Below, piece by piece: positions 28,801 to 37,327 of a stretch of DNA of 64,000 nt. How positions within the stretch are numbered: the first letter of the stretch is position 1; every line of letters starts with the position of its first letter. Origin of the DNA: Nectonema munidae (taxonomy: Eukaryota > Nematomorpha > Nectonematoida > Nectonematidae); contig JAUIRK010000875.1 in NCBI GenBank assembly GCA_030549495.1, positions 337,501-401,500 of the forward strand. The letters are read 5' to 3'. Made by a program: the position numbers and the translations under genes. The notes under the pieces are model-generated. The model was not told the DNA's origin, did not search any database, and saw only the letters and a program-made list of their open reading frames with translations.

Positions 28801-31800
28801 ATATATATGTAAAAAAAATTTGTTTAAGGGTAATTTACTTTCCAATTTCTTGAGTGTGATTTGATAGATGCGAGTTATTCTTTGTGAGATCTCCTCGACT
28901 GATAGAAGTGTCATGACGAGTCTAGTGAAAGAAACCTTATTTTTAAAGCAAGAGAGTTTTAAAAGTTTAGCGTACACTATGTAGGATTCCTGCAGGCCCA
29001 GGAAACAGTCTAGAAGTGATGGGAGATGCTACGTTTCTGCATTTTAGGATACTTTGAACGTTCGGACTGCTTGTCTTACATTTGTCTTCATCGTCTTTTA
29101 ATGAACTTGAAACTGCATTCAAAAATGAAAAAAGATCAATATCCAACAAAAAATCAACCTACTTTTGTGAATAGTGGAAGGAGATGGCGGGGGGGGGGGG
29201 GGTTATCTACAGAAGTTCAACAAATAGGACTGAGTGAAACACAACTGAAGTGAATAAAAGAATTAAAAGTGTTAATTTATGGGACTTTTTTTTAGAGCAT
29301 GGTGCATTTCTTGACTGGATGATGCATCAGATTAAACAACAAGACCTATTTCGAGTACACCAGGAATCGAATCCAAGATTTTTGGAATGAAATCCCTGAA
29401 GTCTACCACCGTGCCACCCGCGCCCTATCAAAATTCTTCTCTAAATATTTTTAATTTAATAATTCTTTAACTTAAAAGATAAAGATAACATGAAACGATT
29501 AAGGAGTGGCATATATTCAAGGTAGAAGTTAAAAATATTTACAAGGAACTTCAATTCAAAAATTCTGATACATGCACGCTCCCAGTAATAAAACCTTTTA
29601 AAATGCCTTTTCATATATCCAATCAGATGTTGATATTTTCAAAATTATAAAAAATTTCAATAGATAGAATTGCTTTTTCGTTGAATGAAATCTAAAAATG
29701 AATCCGACTAACTGAATAACTATTTTCAAATTATTATCAGAGTAGATGCGCCATATGTTTAAACATGCACTGACCCCTAAAATGTAAATGTTTAGCATTT
29801 AAATCTAATTTTTATGAAATGTTTAAGATTTAATAATTTCCAAATTAAGAAAATCATTTTTTGGCCTTTTTCAATTTCTGGGTCTATAATATGCCAGAGA
29901 TGAGAAATATATTGGCTTGTAATAGTTGTATTACACGTGTGCGTATAACAAAGGAACTCCGATTCAAATCTTGGCTTTGCACTAACTTTAGTTAATATTT
30001 TAGCAATTTGTACTATTAGTTAATATTTTATTTTTATAAAAAAAATATCACAAGAATGGCTTTCAACAAATATGAAGCTAGTATAGGCATACATAGTTTT
30101 ACGTGAACTTGAGAGATTGTCTGCATTTAGTGCTTTCTGATTTTCATAACACAAGTGTGTATTATATTTTTCTCTCCCTATAATACATTTTGTTTTTACT
30201 CTCTTATAAAATTTTGCATATTTATGATGGGTTCCAGTCAGGGGCGTAGCGAGAGGGGGCAGTGCCCCCCCCCCCCCAATACCTTTTCTGCCCCCCTCCC
30301 CCAAATACCAAATATTTTTACTACTTAATTAAAGTTCTTATTTTATTTCCAATATGCTTGCCCCCCCCCCTCCAACTTCCATTTTTTGGCTACGCCACTG
30401 GTTCCAGTGCCAAAGCATATATCCAAATCATATGGTATTTTAGGATTGAGTAATGAAATAGTGCACTGATAAAAAAACATTTTGTGCAAAGTATTAAAGT
30501 AAACAATTAGTAAAAAAAAAAGAAGAAAGGTATGCACACACCTAATAATTTTTTATATGTACAATAGCAAGTAGTATTTTCTTTTAAAGCGTCAGGAAAA
30601 AGAACTTAAAGAATCTAGTAAGCAACGAATTATTTCGTAAAAACTGGATATCCTTGTAATAAGCTAAAAATAATTAAATTAAGCATTAATTAACTAAGCA
30701 AATGAGCTAATTAACAACTTTACAACTGAAATAACAAGCAAATGCTAAATTGTTTTTAAAGTGGACTTAAGCTAAAGAGGTAGTGAAAGCAGATATGGAG
30801 AAAGGGAGACTCTCTCTGAGAGATGCACAACTGAGAAAGCAATGGAAACGACGCTGCAAAAAATGAAAAACTTCCTGGAGACAAATGGATGATGATGATG
30901 ACTTAAGCCAAACAAGGATGAAAAAAATGTACACTAACTAAATGGCATGAGGACTGGTTTTTCTAGATAAATTCTTAGTAGTGACCATTACCAACAGTCC
31001 AATTTAGAATTTAGAGCTTAAAAGTGTTAACAAAACTCGATGAAATTTTCGCCTTCTTGTGATAAACTCTAAGGCGTAGTATTTAAAAAGTTACTGTTAA
31101 TTTTTATTGGAGAAAGGGAATCCATGTTTTCTTTATTCAAAAGTTCGTTATTTTGAGATGTCATTTGCTTTGTGAACGTATCCTTGCTACTGTAGTCTCG
31201 ATCTAAAATATAAAATTAAAAATAGGGTAACATGCAAAAGGGGATGGGCGATGAAGATCGCTGTGGTCGCCATTTTTACTACCTCGAATGGGGTTATTAG
31301 GCCGTCTAGAGGCCGTTCAATAATTTTCGTATATTTATAATTTTTAGATCCAAAAAATTAAATGAAGTTTACTTCTTCATTAAAATAATGATGAGCCACT
31401 TATAAGAAAATAAAAAAGTCAGGTTTTTTTTTTTTAAAAATAAAATTTTATTTATTAATAATTTAAATAAAAATATCCACCCAATAATTTTCGTTAAAAG
31501 TCAAGTAAATAAAACAATTAAAATTAAATTAAAAAATATAAAATAAAAAAAGGATATCAGTTGCAGTAAGACTATATGTAGAACAGTAGAAGAAAAATTT
31601 CAAGAAATAGCAAAATCACTGTTTCACTTAACAAATTCACGAGTTTACCAGTGTTTCATAAGTCTCCTAGGAATTTCATGTAATTACTGAAATGGCACTC
31701 TAATTATTTCATGAAATGCCTAGGAATTACATAAAATCTCTAGTGAATTTTATGGATTTATGTTTTTGATCAATTTAATTCAGTAAAACGGTGATTTCAT

Positions 31801-32402
31801 CATATAGGAGTATAGAAGGCATTAAAATCGGAAAACTTCAGCAATAAATGTAATAGATGCCAGGGATTAAGATATATTCTCTCTCATTGTTATTTGTTTC
31901 TTACAATTAAATAGATGGAAATACGAAAATAAATCAATTCCAAAACAGTAGCCTAGGATAGAGGAAAAATTTTGAGTAGTTTATAATCATTGCTTCCAAA
32001 AGAATATTATTATTTCCATGTCTGTGCTAAAATAGAAAATGATTCTACAAAGGAACTCACCTTTAGAATCAACATGATTTGTTAGAAGAAGGTCCGGATC
32101 CTGAAATAAGGCGTCATTATCTCGCAAAAATAAATCGTCATCATCATCTGAAAAATCGTCCAAAAATGCTTCAATTTTCGATTTTTTCGAATCACATGAT
32201 TGTTCCCATCCTACTAGAACAAATGGCGGAAAAAGACAAATATAATCTAAAAAGAATAAACAGACCCACCTTCTTGATTTGACGCTGAATAAAGCTGGCA
32301 AGTTTCGAGGGCATGAGTGCATGCTGACTTTTGAGGAGAAAAGGAAAAATCTTTCAGTCTTTTCAGCGCCCCAATTTGACTCTTTTTATCAGATGATTGC
32401 AT
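19835..32402 (-). CDS. HROB: HROB (MCM8IP)-like homologous recombination OB-fold protein, nine exons
   Basis: HROB recruits the MCM8-MCM9 helicase to recombination repair. Exons, 5' to 3': 32402-32270, 32213-32061, 31202-31095, 29112-28976, 28921-28839, 27403-27304, 24456-24257, 22499-22397, 20227-19835. All junctions are GT-AG and all phases agree; the total is 1410 nt. Landmarks: acidic FLDDFSDDDDDLFL (exon 2); SRLFPGPAGIL (exon 4), matching the vertebrate RRFPGPAGILP block; GIDESDV (exon 7, cf. GLDERDP); OB fold LALMVTDLQE...EDTTG, NGTVDRGVL, KIGAVLVL, IITTKCIDSIF (exons 7-9). The acidic tail ends STKISNFFGKPV. The ATG at 32402 is tentative because an acceptor-like TTTTGTTTTAG lies just upstream. 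Exon 7 has one in-frame TGA (24387-24385), where TGG would give PPKWFNK, so this may be a nonsense allele, an assembly error or early decay. Confidence 0.8.
20315..20452. mobile_element. TTAA-target MITE, family 1, copy 1
   Basis: 138 bp bounded by TTAA. The inverted ends are TTAACCCATTTAAGGCCAAG and ATTGGCCGTAAATGGGTTAA. Inside are AGCAGACGATATCT and CGCAGACGATTT. TTAA targets suggest mobilisation by a piggyBac-type transposase. It lies in the 3'-most intron-exon region of the HROB-like gene, just upstream of exon 9. Confidence 0.9.
20754..20870 (+). mobile_element. hAT-type terminal sequence, single end
   Basis: CAGTGGTTCTTAACCCGGGC followed by GGGGGTTCGTGAATAG is a typical left end of a hAT element. 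No right end was identified. Confidence 0.45.
21197..21333. mobile_element. TTAA-target MITE, family 1, copy 2
   Basis: 137 bp, nearly identical to the copies at 20315 and 22017 and in the same orientation, with TTAA at both edges. Confidence 0.9.
21931..22000. repeat. Intron repeat, copy 1 of 2
   Basis: About 65 bp (TAAATCTTCATTTAAACAGC and onward) that recurs nearly identically at 24634-24700 in another HROB-like intron. It ends just before the third TTAA MITE. Confidence 0.8.
22017..22153. mobile_element. TTAA-target MITE, family 1, copy 3
   Basis: 137 bp, TTAA at both edges, same orientation as the two copies to its left, and a one- or two-base deletion inside (AAAAATCAGACG). Confidence 0.9.
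22734..22925 (-). mobile_element. Tc1-like transposon 3' end
   Basis: After a TA, the terminus CAGTGCTGGCCAAAAGTGAC is a classic Tc1 inverted repeat. On the minus strand the adjacent sequence encodes decayed Tc1 transposase C-terminal sequence (ESP, then MEKIFW and GHF). The other end is absent. Confidence 0.65.
23701..23810 (+). repeat. Dispersed repeat with 16-G run, copy 1
   Basis: AAAGCAGTAGGGGTAAAAAT, then a G run (23744-23759), then GGGGGTGTCATTTATGTG. The same sequence occurs in reverse orientation at 41775-41885. It is probably the end of a transposable element that I cannot classify. Confidence 0.65.
24478..24595. mobile_element. TTAA-target MITE, family 2, diverged copy
   Basis: It starts at TTAACTAGATAACGACCAGA and contains GCGTTTATAAATTC and ATCGTCTGATTATT, as in the copies at 34109 and 61467. 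The right end is degraded. It lies 22 bp upstream of HROB-like exon 7. Confidence 0.6.
24634..24700. repeat. Intron repeat, copy 2 of 2
   Basis: This matches 21931-22000 over about 65 bp. Confidence 0.8.
24870..26260 (-). mobile_element. ZBED5-like hAT fragment, split by another hAT
   Basis: The right terminus (read on +) CGGTGGTTGCCAACC at 24870 is a ZBED5-type hAT end. On the minus strand 26247-26105 encodes RAIKHLMPFFTTYLREHAF and NRMHVESDLRPK, the hAT C-terminal dimerisation block. Just past the inner element (25073-26097) the same strand gives QPNIYVIVSQ, matching the expected few residues before the hAT stop. So the inner element sits within the last codons. The 5' two-thirds of the transposase is missing. 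Confidence 0.7.
25073..26097 (-). mobile_element. ZBED4-like (Ac-type) hAT, internally deleted
   Basis: The ends are inverted repeats around CCGGATAGC (left GAGGGATAGCCGGATAGCG; right, inverted, GAGGTGCACCGGATAGC), with more CCGGATA motifs inside. The minus strand encodes the transposase C-terminal half: PIYVLPTILDPRFKAQFL (about 25870), then ELEAYLPTPLLERKN, then the dimerisation block LCTPSSSVYSERLFSEYGNI (about 25400) and KRTKLL. The N-terminal half, including the BED finger and first catalytic residue, is missing, and the frame changes at least twice. A hairpin ATTCGGC/GCCGAAT sits in the left subterminal region (25110-25132). Confidence 0.85.
26276..26318. repeat. 43-bp dispersed repeat, copy 1
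   Basis: AGAAGTTCAACAAATTGGAC through CTGAAGTGA recurs with one mismatch at 29211-29253. The flanks differ. It may be a shared transposon end. Confidence 0.75.
26691..26820. mobile_element. pogo-type MITE
   Basis: 130 bp with TA edges and inverted ends TACAGAGTAGATCTACTATA and TACACAATAGATCTTTATAA (right end read inverted), both followed by ACGC. It is non-coding and lies in an HROB-like intron. Confidence 0.75.
27691..27789 (+). other. GC-rich island with nested stems, unassigned
   Basis: In an AT-rich intron this 99-bp stretch is GC-rich and self-complementary. GGCGTT (27703-27708) can pair with AACGCC (27784-27789); GTCCAGGT with ACCTGGAC (27723-27740); GCCGA (27696-27700) with TCGGC (27741-27745). 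The order resembles the nested pseudoknot of HDV-like ribozymes with a GCGAA near the 3' end, but the helix lengths do not fit well. It could equally be part of a SINE or another transposon. Confidence 0.35.
27926..28339. mobile_element. hAT-type MITE, CAGxGGCG family
   Basis: 414 bp with inverted ends CAGAGGCGTGTTTAAG and GGAATGCGCCACTG. The flanking octamers GCTATTTA and CCTATTTA match at 7 of 8. It lies in an HROB-like intron. Confidence 0.75.
29211..29253. repeat. 43-bp dispersed repeat, copy 2
   Basis: This matches 26276-26318. It lies about 100 bp upstream (in gene sense) of HROB-like exon 4 and is preceded by a G run (29189-29202). Confidence 0.75.
29360..29426 (-). mobile_element. 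tRNA-like SINE head
   Basis: On the minus strand GGGCGCGGGTGGCACGGTGG begins a tRNA-like region that ends in the B box GGATTCGATTCC. The acceptor stem does not pair properly, so it is not a functional tRNA gene. It is a different head from the SINE at 17160. Confidence 0.5.
30239..30400. mobile_element. hAT-type MITE with perfect 8-bp duplication
   Basis: 162 bp with ends CAGGGGCGTAGCGAG and GGCTACGCCACTG and the perfect target duplication GTTCCAGT (30231-30238 and 30401-30408). Inner C runs are at 30264-30277 and 30361-30370. The perfect duplication makes it the youngest-looking copy of this family in the window. Confidence 0.92.
30782..30901 (+). mobile_element. RTE-like LINE 3' end with GAT tail
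   Basis: It encodes VKADMEKGRLSLRDAQLRKQ and WKRRC, equivalent to the C-terminal RWRDDLKRSMEKF...RNLWRNR of the copy at 13182, then ends in GATGATGATGATGA. It is an insertion in an HROB-like intron (opposite strand to the gene), extremely 5' truncated. Confidence 0.75.
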
Positions 32403-34108
32403 CGAACTAAAACAAAACTGCCTTTACTCTTTTTCCAAGATCTAAGAATTCCAAATCAGAGTAGAAAATGCTTGATTGACAGTTAGCAACAGGGAGTCCA
32501 CTGCCAACTAGAAGTACAATTTTAAAATAAAATATATTTGCAAAGCATGTAAAATAATTTTAGCATTGTATTAACAAATTTTGAATACTTGAAACTTATA
32601 AGTGAAGATTGGATTTTATAAATTTGATAAAAAAAAGAGTAAAATATTATTCACATATAAAAAAAAGGAACGATAAACTTTCGACAATTTAAAAATAAAA
32701 TTTTTTTGAATAAAATTTAACTCTTCCTTCATAAATTTTAAATTGTCTTTATTCATAAGACATTTCCCCCTCATTTTGTCAACAACTTTGATTTTATATT
32801 TTCCTTTCTTTAGCTTTGAATTCAGTTAAGCTAATTGATTACATTCGCTAGCATTCATATATTTTCAAAATGATCTTCATGTTATACTTATTTATTTCGG
32901 CAAGAGTTTCAGATTGATGCATTCGCGAGTTAGATTTTCGTGAAATATCAGCTTTTTGGAAATTTCGTGAAAATTTCATGATTTACAGTATTACAGAACG
33001 ATATAACAAGGAGTGGCGTCATTGGTTGGGTTACGAACATATTATATTGTTTTCTCGAAAAGTAATTTTTAAACATCATGCATTCTAAGAAACATCTGAA
33101 TCTCAACTAATACTTCAAGGTAATCATCAGGAAGAGAGAGATATATATGGGAGGTGGTGGGAGGTTTGAGCAAGGATGGATTATGAGATAGAAAGGATAT
33201 TGTTGGAGGGGTGGGGTCTTCAAAAAAATGAATATCCAATGGACTTTGGATGTAGCAATTAGAAGCTCAGGCGGCGAACTTAATCGGATATATCAATACA
33301 TTTAAATTAAAATTAACAAACTTTCAAAAAACTGGAAAATTGAGTTTAACTAAAACTCAGCCCGAAAGACAGTCCTCTGTTTTATTTCAGAAGGAGTTAC
33401 AAAGATTAGCATGATTCAGTTCAGTTAATAAGATTACAGATCAGAAGGAAAGGTGCTCTCAGATCAGTGCTTCACAGCCCTTTTCACTGCATTCCTTCCT
33501 TTATGAATTTTAAGCATTCTCATTGATCGCATCTATTTTATTTGTAAAAATTGAGTTTTTACCCGCCCAAATATTCATCATATGAAACTTAACACGTATT
33601 GTTCAAAATTATTTTGTATATTATATTACCTGACTGAAAAAAGATGGCTTTCATACTTTTATCTATTAACGAATCGAGAAAATAAAAGATTGCGTTACAT
33701 ATATAAGCAATCACTGTTAAAATTCTGTAGAAGAGAAGTACATGTTTTATACTCTTTTAAAGGATCGCTATGCTCCCCCTCTAGACTTCTCTTATATCAC
33801 AATTCTTTACACAAACAAACTATTTTTCATCTAATTTCATTTTTTATTTAAGTTTAATAATAAATCATTACGATGCCATTTCTCAAATTGGTTCGCATAC
33901 AGTCACCAAATTAAAAGCTTTTTATATTGAAAAATTATAATGATTATTATAACGTCACTTTATCTAAGGGCTCACCAACTCTTTGCAAACTAAGTGACAA
34001 CTTATGGTTTTAAATCATCCATTGTGCCAATAGCATACGCGTAGTCAATGTAGACCACATAAACAAATAAGATGTTTTTATTTAAAAGCTTTTTTTAATG
34101 TTTTGTCT
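32403..34108. other. Region upstream of the HROB-like gene, no recognised gene
   Basis: It may hold a 5' exon and the promoter of the HROB-like gene. No exon, RNA gene or repeat is recognised. 33150-33230 is G-rich but not structured in any way I can name. Confidence 0.4.
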
Positions 34109-34235
34109 TTAACCAGTTATCGACCACTGTCGACATTATAAAAATAAAATCGTCTGCGTTTATTAATGCTTTTAAATACAAATCTTCTGCTTTGCATTTG
34201 ATATCGTCTGATTATTCTGGTCGATAACGGGTTAA
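34109..34235. mobile_element. TTAA-target MITE, family 2
   Basis: 127 bp bounded by TTAA, with ends TTAACCAGTTATCGACCACT and CTGGTCGATAACGGGTTAA. Its inner motifs (GATATCGTCTGATTATT, CGTCTGCGTTTATTAA) are reverse complements of those in the copy at 61467 and echo family 1. Confidence 0.88.
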
Positions 34236-34500
34236 TGGAAAATGCTCAATATTCACAACATACTTGGTTAAGTTGAGTTTCACAGAATTTTTGAATTCTT
34301 TAGTTGTTGTATTTTCAGCTAAATGAGAGCTAATACGCTTCTCAATTGATTTTGCAAAAACCAATTTTACTCTAATCCCAAAGAGTATAATCTCCTTATC
34401 TGGCGAAGCACCCAGCGAAATTTGAGCAGTGCATAAAAAAGTTTCTTTGATGTACTCTCCATCTCTAAAAGGTTTGCCTTTAGAAGCCCCCAACATTGAG
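34236..34500 (-). mobile_element. GTF2IRD2-like hAT transposase fragment
   Basis: The minus strand encodes GKPFRDGEYIKETFLCTA and later SIEKRISSHLAENTTTK. This matches, in my recollection, the stretch before the first catalytic Asp of hAT transposases of the GTF2IRD2-like type (GKPFTDG.YIKECF...L+R...RR...+). Only about 85 codons remain. A TTAA MITE abuts its 3' side. Confidence 0.65.
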
Positions 34501-35823
34501 CTTTTTTGATGACTTTACTTTTCTCTCTCGAAGTTAAAAAGATAGATTGGTGTTTAGTTTTAAAGTGTCTTTTACACTAGAAGCTGGACACATAACATAT
34601 TCATAGCCCTAACCCTATCTTAGAGTCTGACAACGGGGCTGAATATATAATTATGCAGGTATAATGAAATTTATATATCTTAAAAATGTTCTGACAATTT
34701 TGAATTGATAATAAAATTCTTCTTTTTCTTTCCTGCCTCGCTTCAGAAATCTGCTTCAAACTATGAAAGCAGAATTATTACTTTTGGGGATAATTTACTT
34801 CCCGAATTTCGTTTTCTCTTGCAAAACATGCAGCACTCACTTCACTGCCTTTTCCTACGAGTTTTTTTTATGTGAAAGAAGATTTTCTTATTACGCTCCA
34901 ATAAAAACCAGTTTCTAATTCAGAATTAAACTTTCAAGTATGCGGCTAGCATAAGCAAGTTAAAGAAAGAAAGGTATTTATTTGCACATTTTATATCAAA
35001 AAAAAGATGGAATTTACACGATTGTGTCATAAGGCCATTAAAATCGCTTTAATAACACATACGAAAAAAAAGAAGACTTCAAAAATAATTTTGAGTACTT
35101 CTATCAAGTACTTAAAATACATTTAATCAAAAAACTTATACTACAATTATGTGTAAGAGTTAAAGATATATCGGATATCCACATCCGTATCCTCATCACT
35201 GGATCATTTAAGTTTCAACATCCCCAATTTTCAGACATTTTCCTTTTTTCTATATACCGTAAAGTTTTTTTGAATTTTTAATTTATCCAAAATTTTTATA
35301 ATGGGTATTTCTTAGAATATCAATTATGATGTCCACATCAGCTAAACTCTGAAGATACAAAAAATTTCACATCCGATACATCCTTAATAAGAATATACAG
35401 ATCCAGTTTGGAAGAAAAAAACTAAAAGTGCAAAGTCCAATTTTTTTCTAAGAATTCAGTGTGGTAGACTATGAATATATATGATTCGTGAAAACTTGCC
35501 TTCAAATCATATCTATAGGCTTAGGATTCCCCAACTTTTTCGTTGGAGAAGAAAGTTTATTCTCTTAATGAAAAAGTTTCGGAGACTCTGATATAGATAA
35601 TGAAATTATTTAAAACAATTTGAAATATCACTGTGAGGTGAGGATGAAAAGAGGAGTAATAAAAACACAGTCAAAAAGCAATATCCCTCAAAAGGTAGAG
35701 TGTTGCAGAGCAAACACCAAAAACAAATAAACTTAGAGAAATGACTGACAAACTGCTAAAGAGAGCAAGCATTTCACTCTGAAATGTTTCGCGCACAGAA
35801 CCTTCATTAAAGGCACTTTAGCA
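34501..35823. other. Intergenic sequence 5' of the receptor gene
   Basis: AT-rich sequence with no recognised exon or repeat. Confidence 0.4.
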
Positions 35824-36960
35824 ATGCCATCACAAGATATAGATGCCTGCGCCAACTTGCAAAGATACCACAGCTTTCCAGGCCTCGTACTACTACTCAT
35901 CATAGGGAATGTGGTGAGCAATGCTATCGTCGTGATTGTGACAAGAGCTGCCCTCGCAAAAGACCTAAACCCCAATCTCTGCTTCATTAGAAAAGCAGCT
36001 GTTTTGCACATGGGAGTAGCAGGCCTCTTCTTTTTCAATCCTTTCTTCAGAGACATGTGCACGCGTTACAGATCCTCTCTGGCTCAGAGCTGCAGCTGGA
36101 AGACATTTGAAGGCAAAGTTCTACCCTACTTCTTCAGAATAACCCAAAACACTGCTCTTTACCTACTGCTCGTGTACGTTATTTCAAGCCAGAAAAGGAT
36201 GTTCAACTACAACCGCTGGCACATATCTCTTTATGTGGAAAATGCACTCTTCAAGTTTTCCATACTCTCCTTGATATTCAGCATACCCATTGCTAAGCTG
36301 AATGAGGTCGTTCTTCTTGATAAATCCTGTTCCCAAACTCCATCCCATGACACACCCTCGTGTTCAATCATCCAGGTAAGAGACAGATACAAAATGCAGA
36401 GAGGCTTGAAGCATGTGTACGAATTTTACCTTCCCTCCATCATTATATTATTTGTTGCGTGCAAAAGTTTGTTGACCCTGTTCAAAAAAAAGTCTCATCT
36501 TTCACAAATCACAACAATTTCCATCAAGACTCTGAAAGTCACAGGCATCATACATCACAAAAAGCTCGGAGAAGATGCAAACACAAAACATCATAAAAAA
36601 GTGAACTCTGAAGTGGAGCATGAATTCACAGACAAAAGCGAAGCAGAAGAACCACACGAAAAGTATAAAAGGATGAAGCTGGTCACGCACCTATTCCTAC
36701 TGATCAGCTACGTCAGCTTGGCTATGCCCATTCAAATTTTCGACATGCTCGACCATGGGTTGGTGGGAGCTGATTCAAACAGCGAAGAGATCTTTTATCG
36801 CATCGCCAAAACCTCAGAAGTGCTATTTTATTCGACATCGCTTCCAACAGTGATTCTGATGGATTCAGAGATCAGAGGCTTCATCAAGGAAAGTTCTGCG
36901 TACAAATCCTTCACTAAAAGGATCAATACAAGTATTTTGCGCAAATTTATATACATATAG
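35824..36960 (+). CDS. Seven-transmembrane receptor, class A-like orphan GPCR
   Basis: An intact single-exon ORF of 378 codons, less AT-rich than its surroundings. Hydrophobic segments lie at about residues 18-40 (LLLIIGNVVSNAIVVIV, with the TM1 GN motif), 55-76, 103-123, 139-160, 198-222, 287-308 and 325-347, giving seven helices. Cys90 before TM3 and Cys180 in the second outer loop could form the usual disulfide. The intracellular loop between TM5 and TM6 is long, basic and His-rich. TM6 keeps the Pro (SLAMP), and TM7 ends YSTSLPTVILMDSEIRGF, where a typical NPxxY would be. DRY is not recognisable. It looks most like FMRFamide-type peptide receptors of invertebrates, but the ligand is unknown. 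The start could be a few codons off. Confidence 0.7.
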   Translation: MPSQDIDACANLQRYHSFPGLVLLLIIGNVVSNAIVVIVTRAALAKDLNPNLCFIRKAAVLHMGVAGLFFFNPFFRDMCTRYRSSLAQSCSWKTFEGKVLPYFFRITQNTALYLLLVYVISSQKRMFNYNRWHISLYVENALFKFSILSLIFSIPIAKLNEVVLLDKSCSQTPSHDTPSCSIIQVRDRYKMQRGLKHVYEFYLPSIIILFVACKSLLTLFKKKSHLSQITTISIKTLKVTGIIHHKKLGEDANTKHHKKVNSEVEHEFTDKSEAEEPHEKYKRMKLVTHLFLLISYVSLAMPIQIFDMLDHGLVGADSNSEEIFYRIAKTSEVLFYSTSLPTVILMDSEIRGFIKESSAYKSFTKRINTSILRKFIYI

Positions 36961-37317
36961 GAAAGTATATTCATTTTTTGTCATCATTTGATGATTTTAA
37001 TTTATTAAAATTATTTTTAAATCAAAATTGTGCGGTGTGTTAATCAATTTAGTGGAGCTATTTCATGCTTATTAATCAAATCTCGGTAATAAAATAGATT
37101 TGACACACAACATTTAAAAAAAGTTTACAACTCACGTTTCCTTAGATTTTTTATCCTTTTTGTGCATTTTGATTTCTTCTCAGAAACTCAGTAAGACAGG
37201 TTTTTAGGTTTCTCAGGCTAAAAACTGGGGCAAAACCAATACTATAATTTCAGTCTACATAATGGAAATGAGTTAATTAAAATCTCGATTGATTCTAAAA
37301 TCAATCAGTAAAAGGTT
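36961..37317. other. 3' flank of the receptor gene
   Basis: AT-rich sequence with nothing recognised before the hAT element. Confidence 0.4.
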
Positions 37318-37327
37318 GTCTAGAATT

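Noticed and set aside
28714-28977. 87-codon minus-strand frame over HROB-like exon 5
   Set aside because: The splice-consistent reading uses another frame (28921-28839); the ORF is a shadow.
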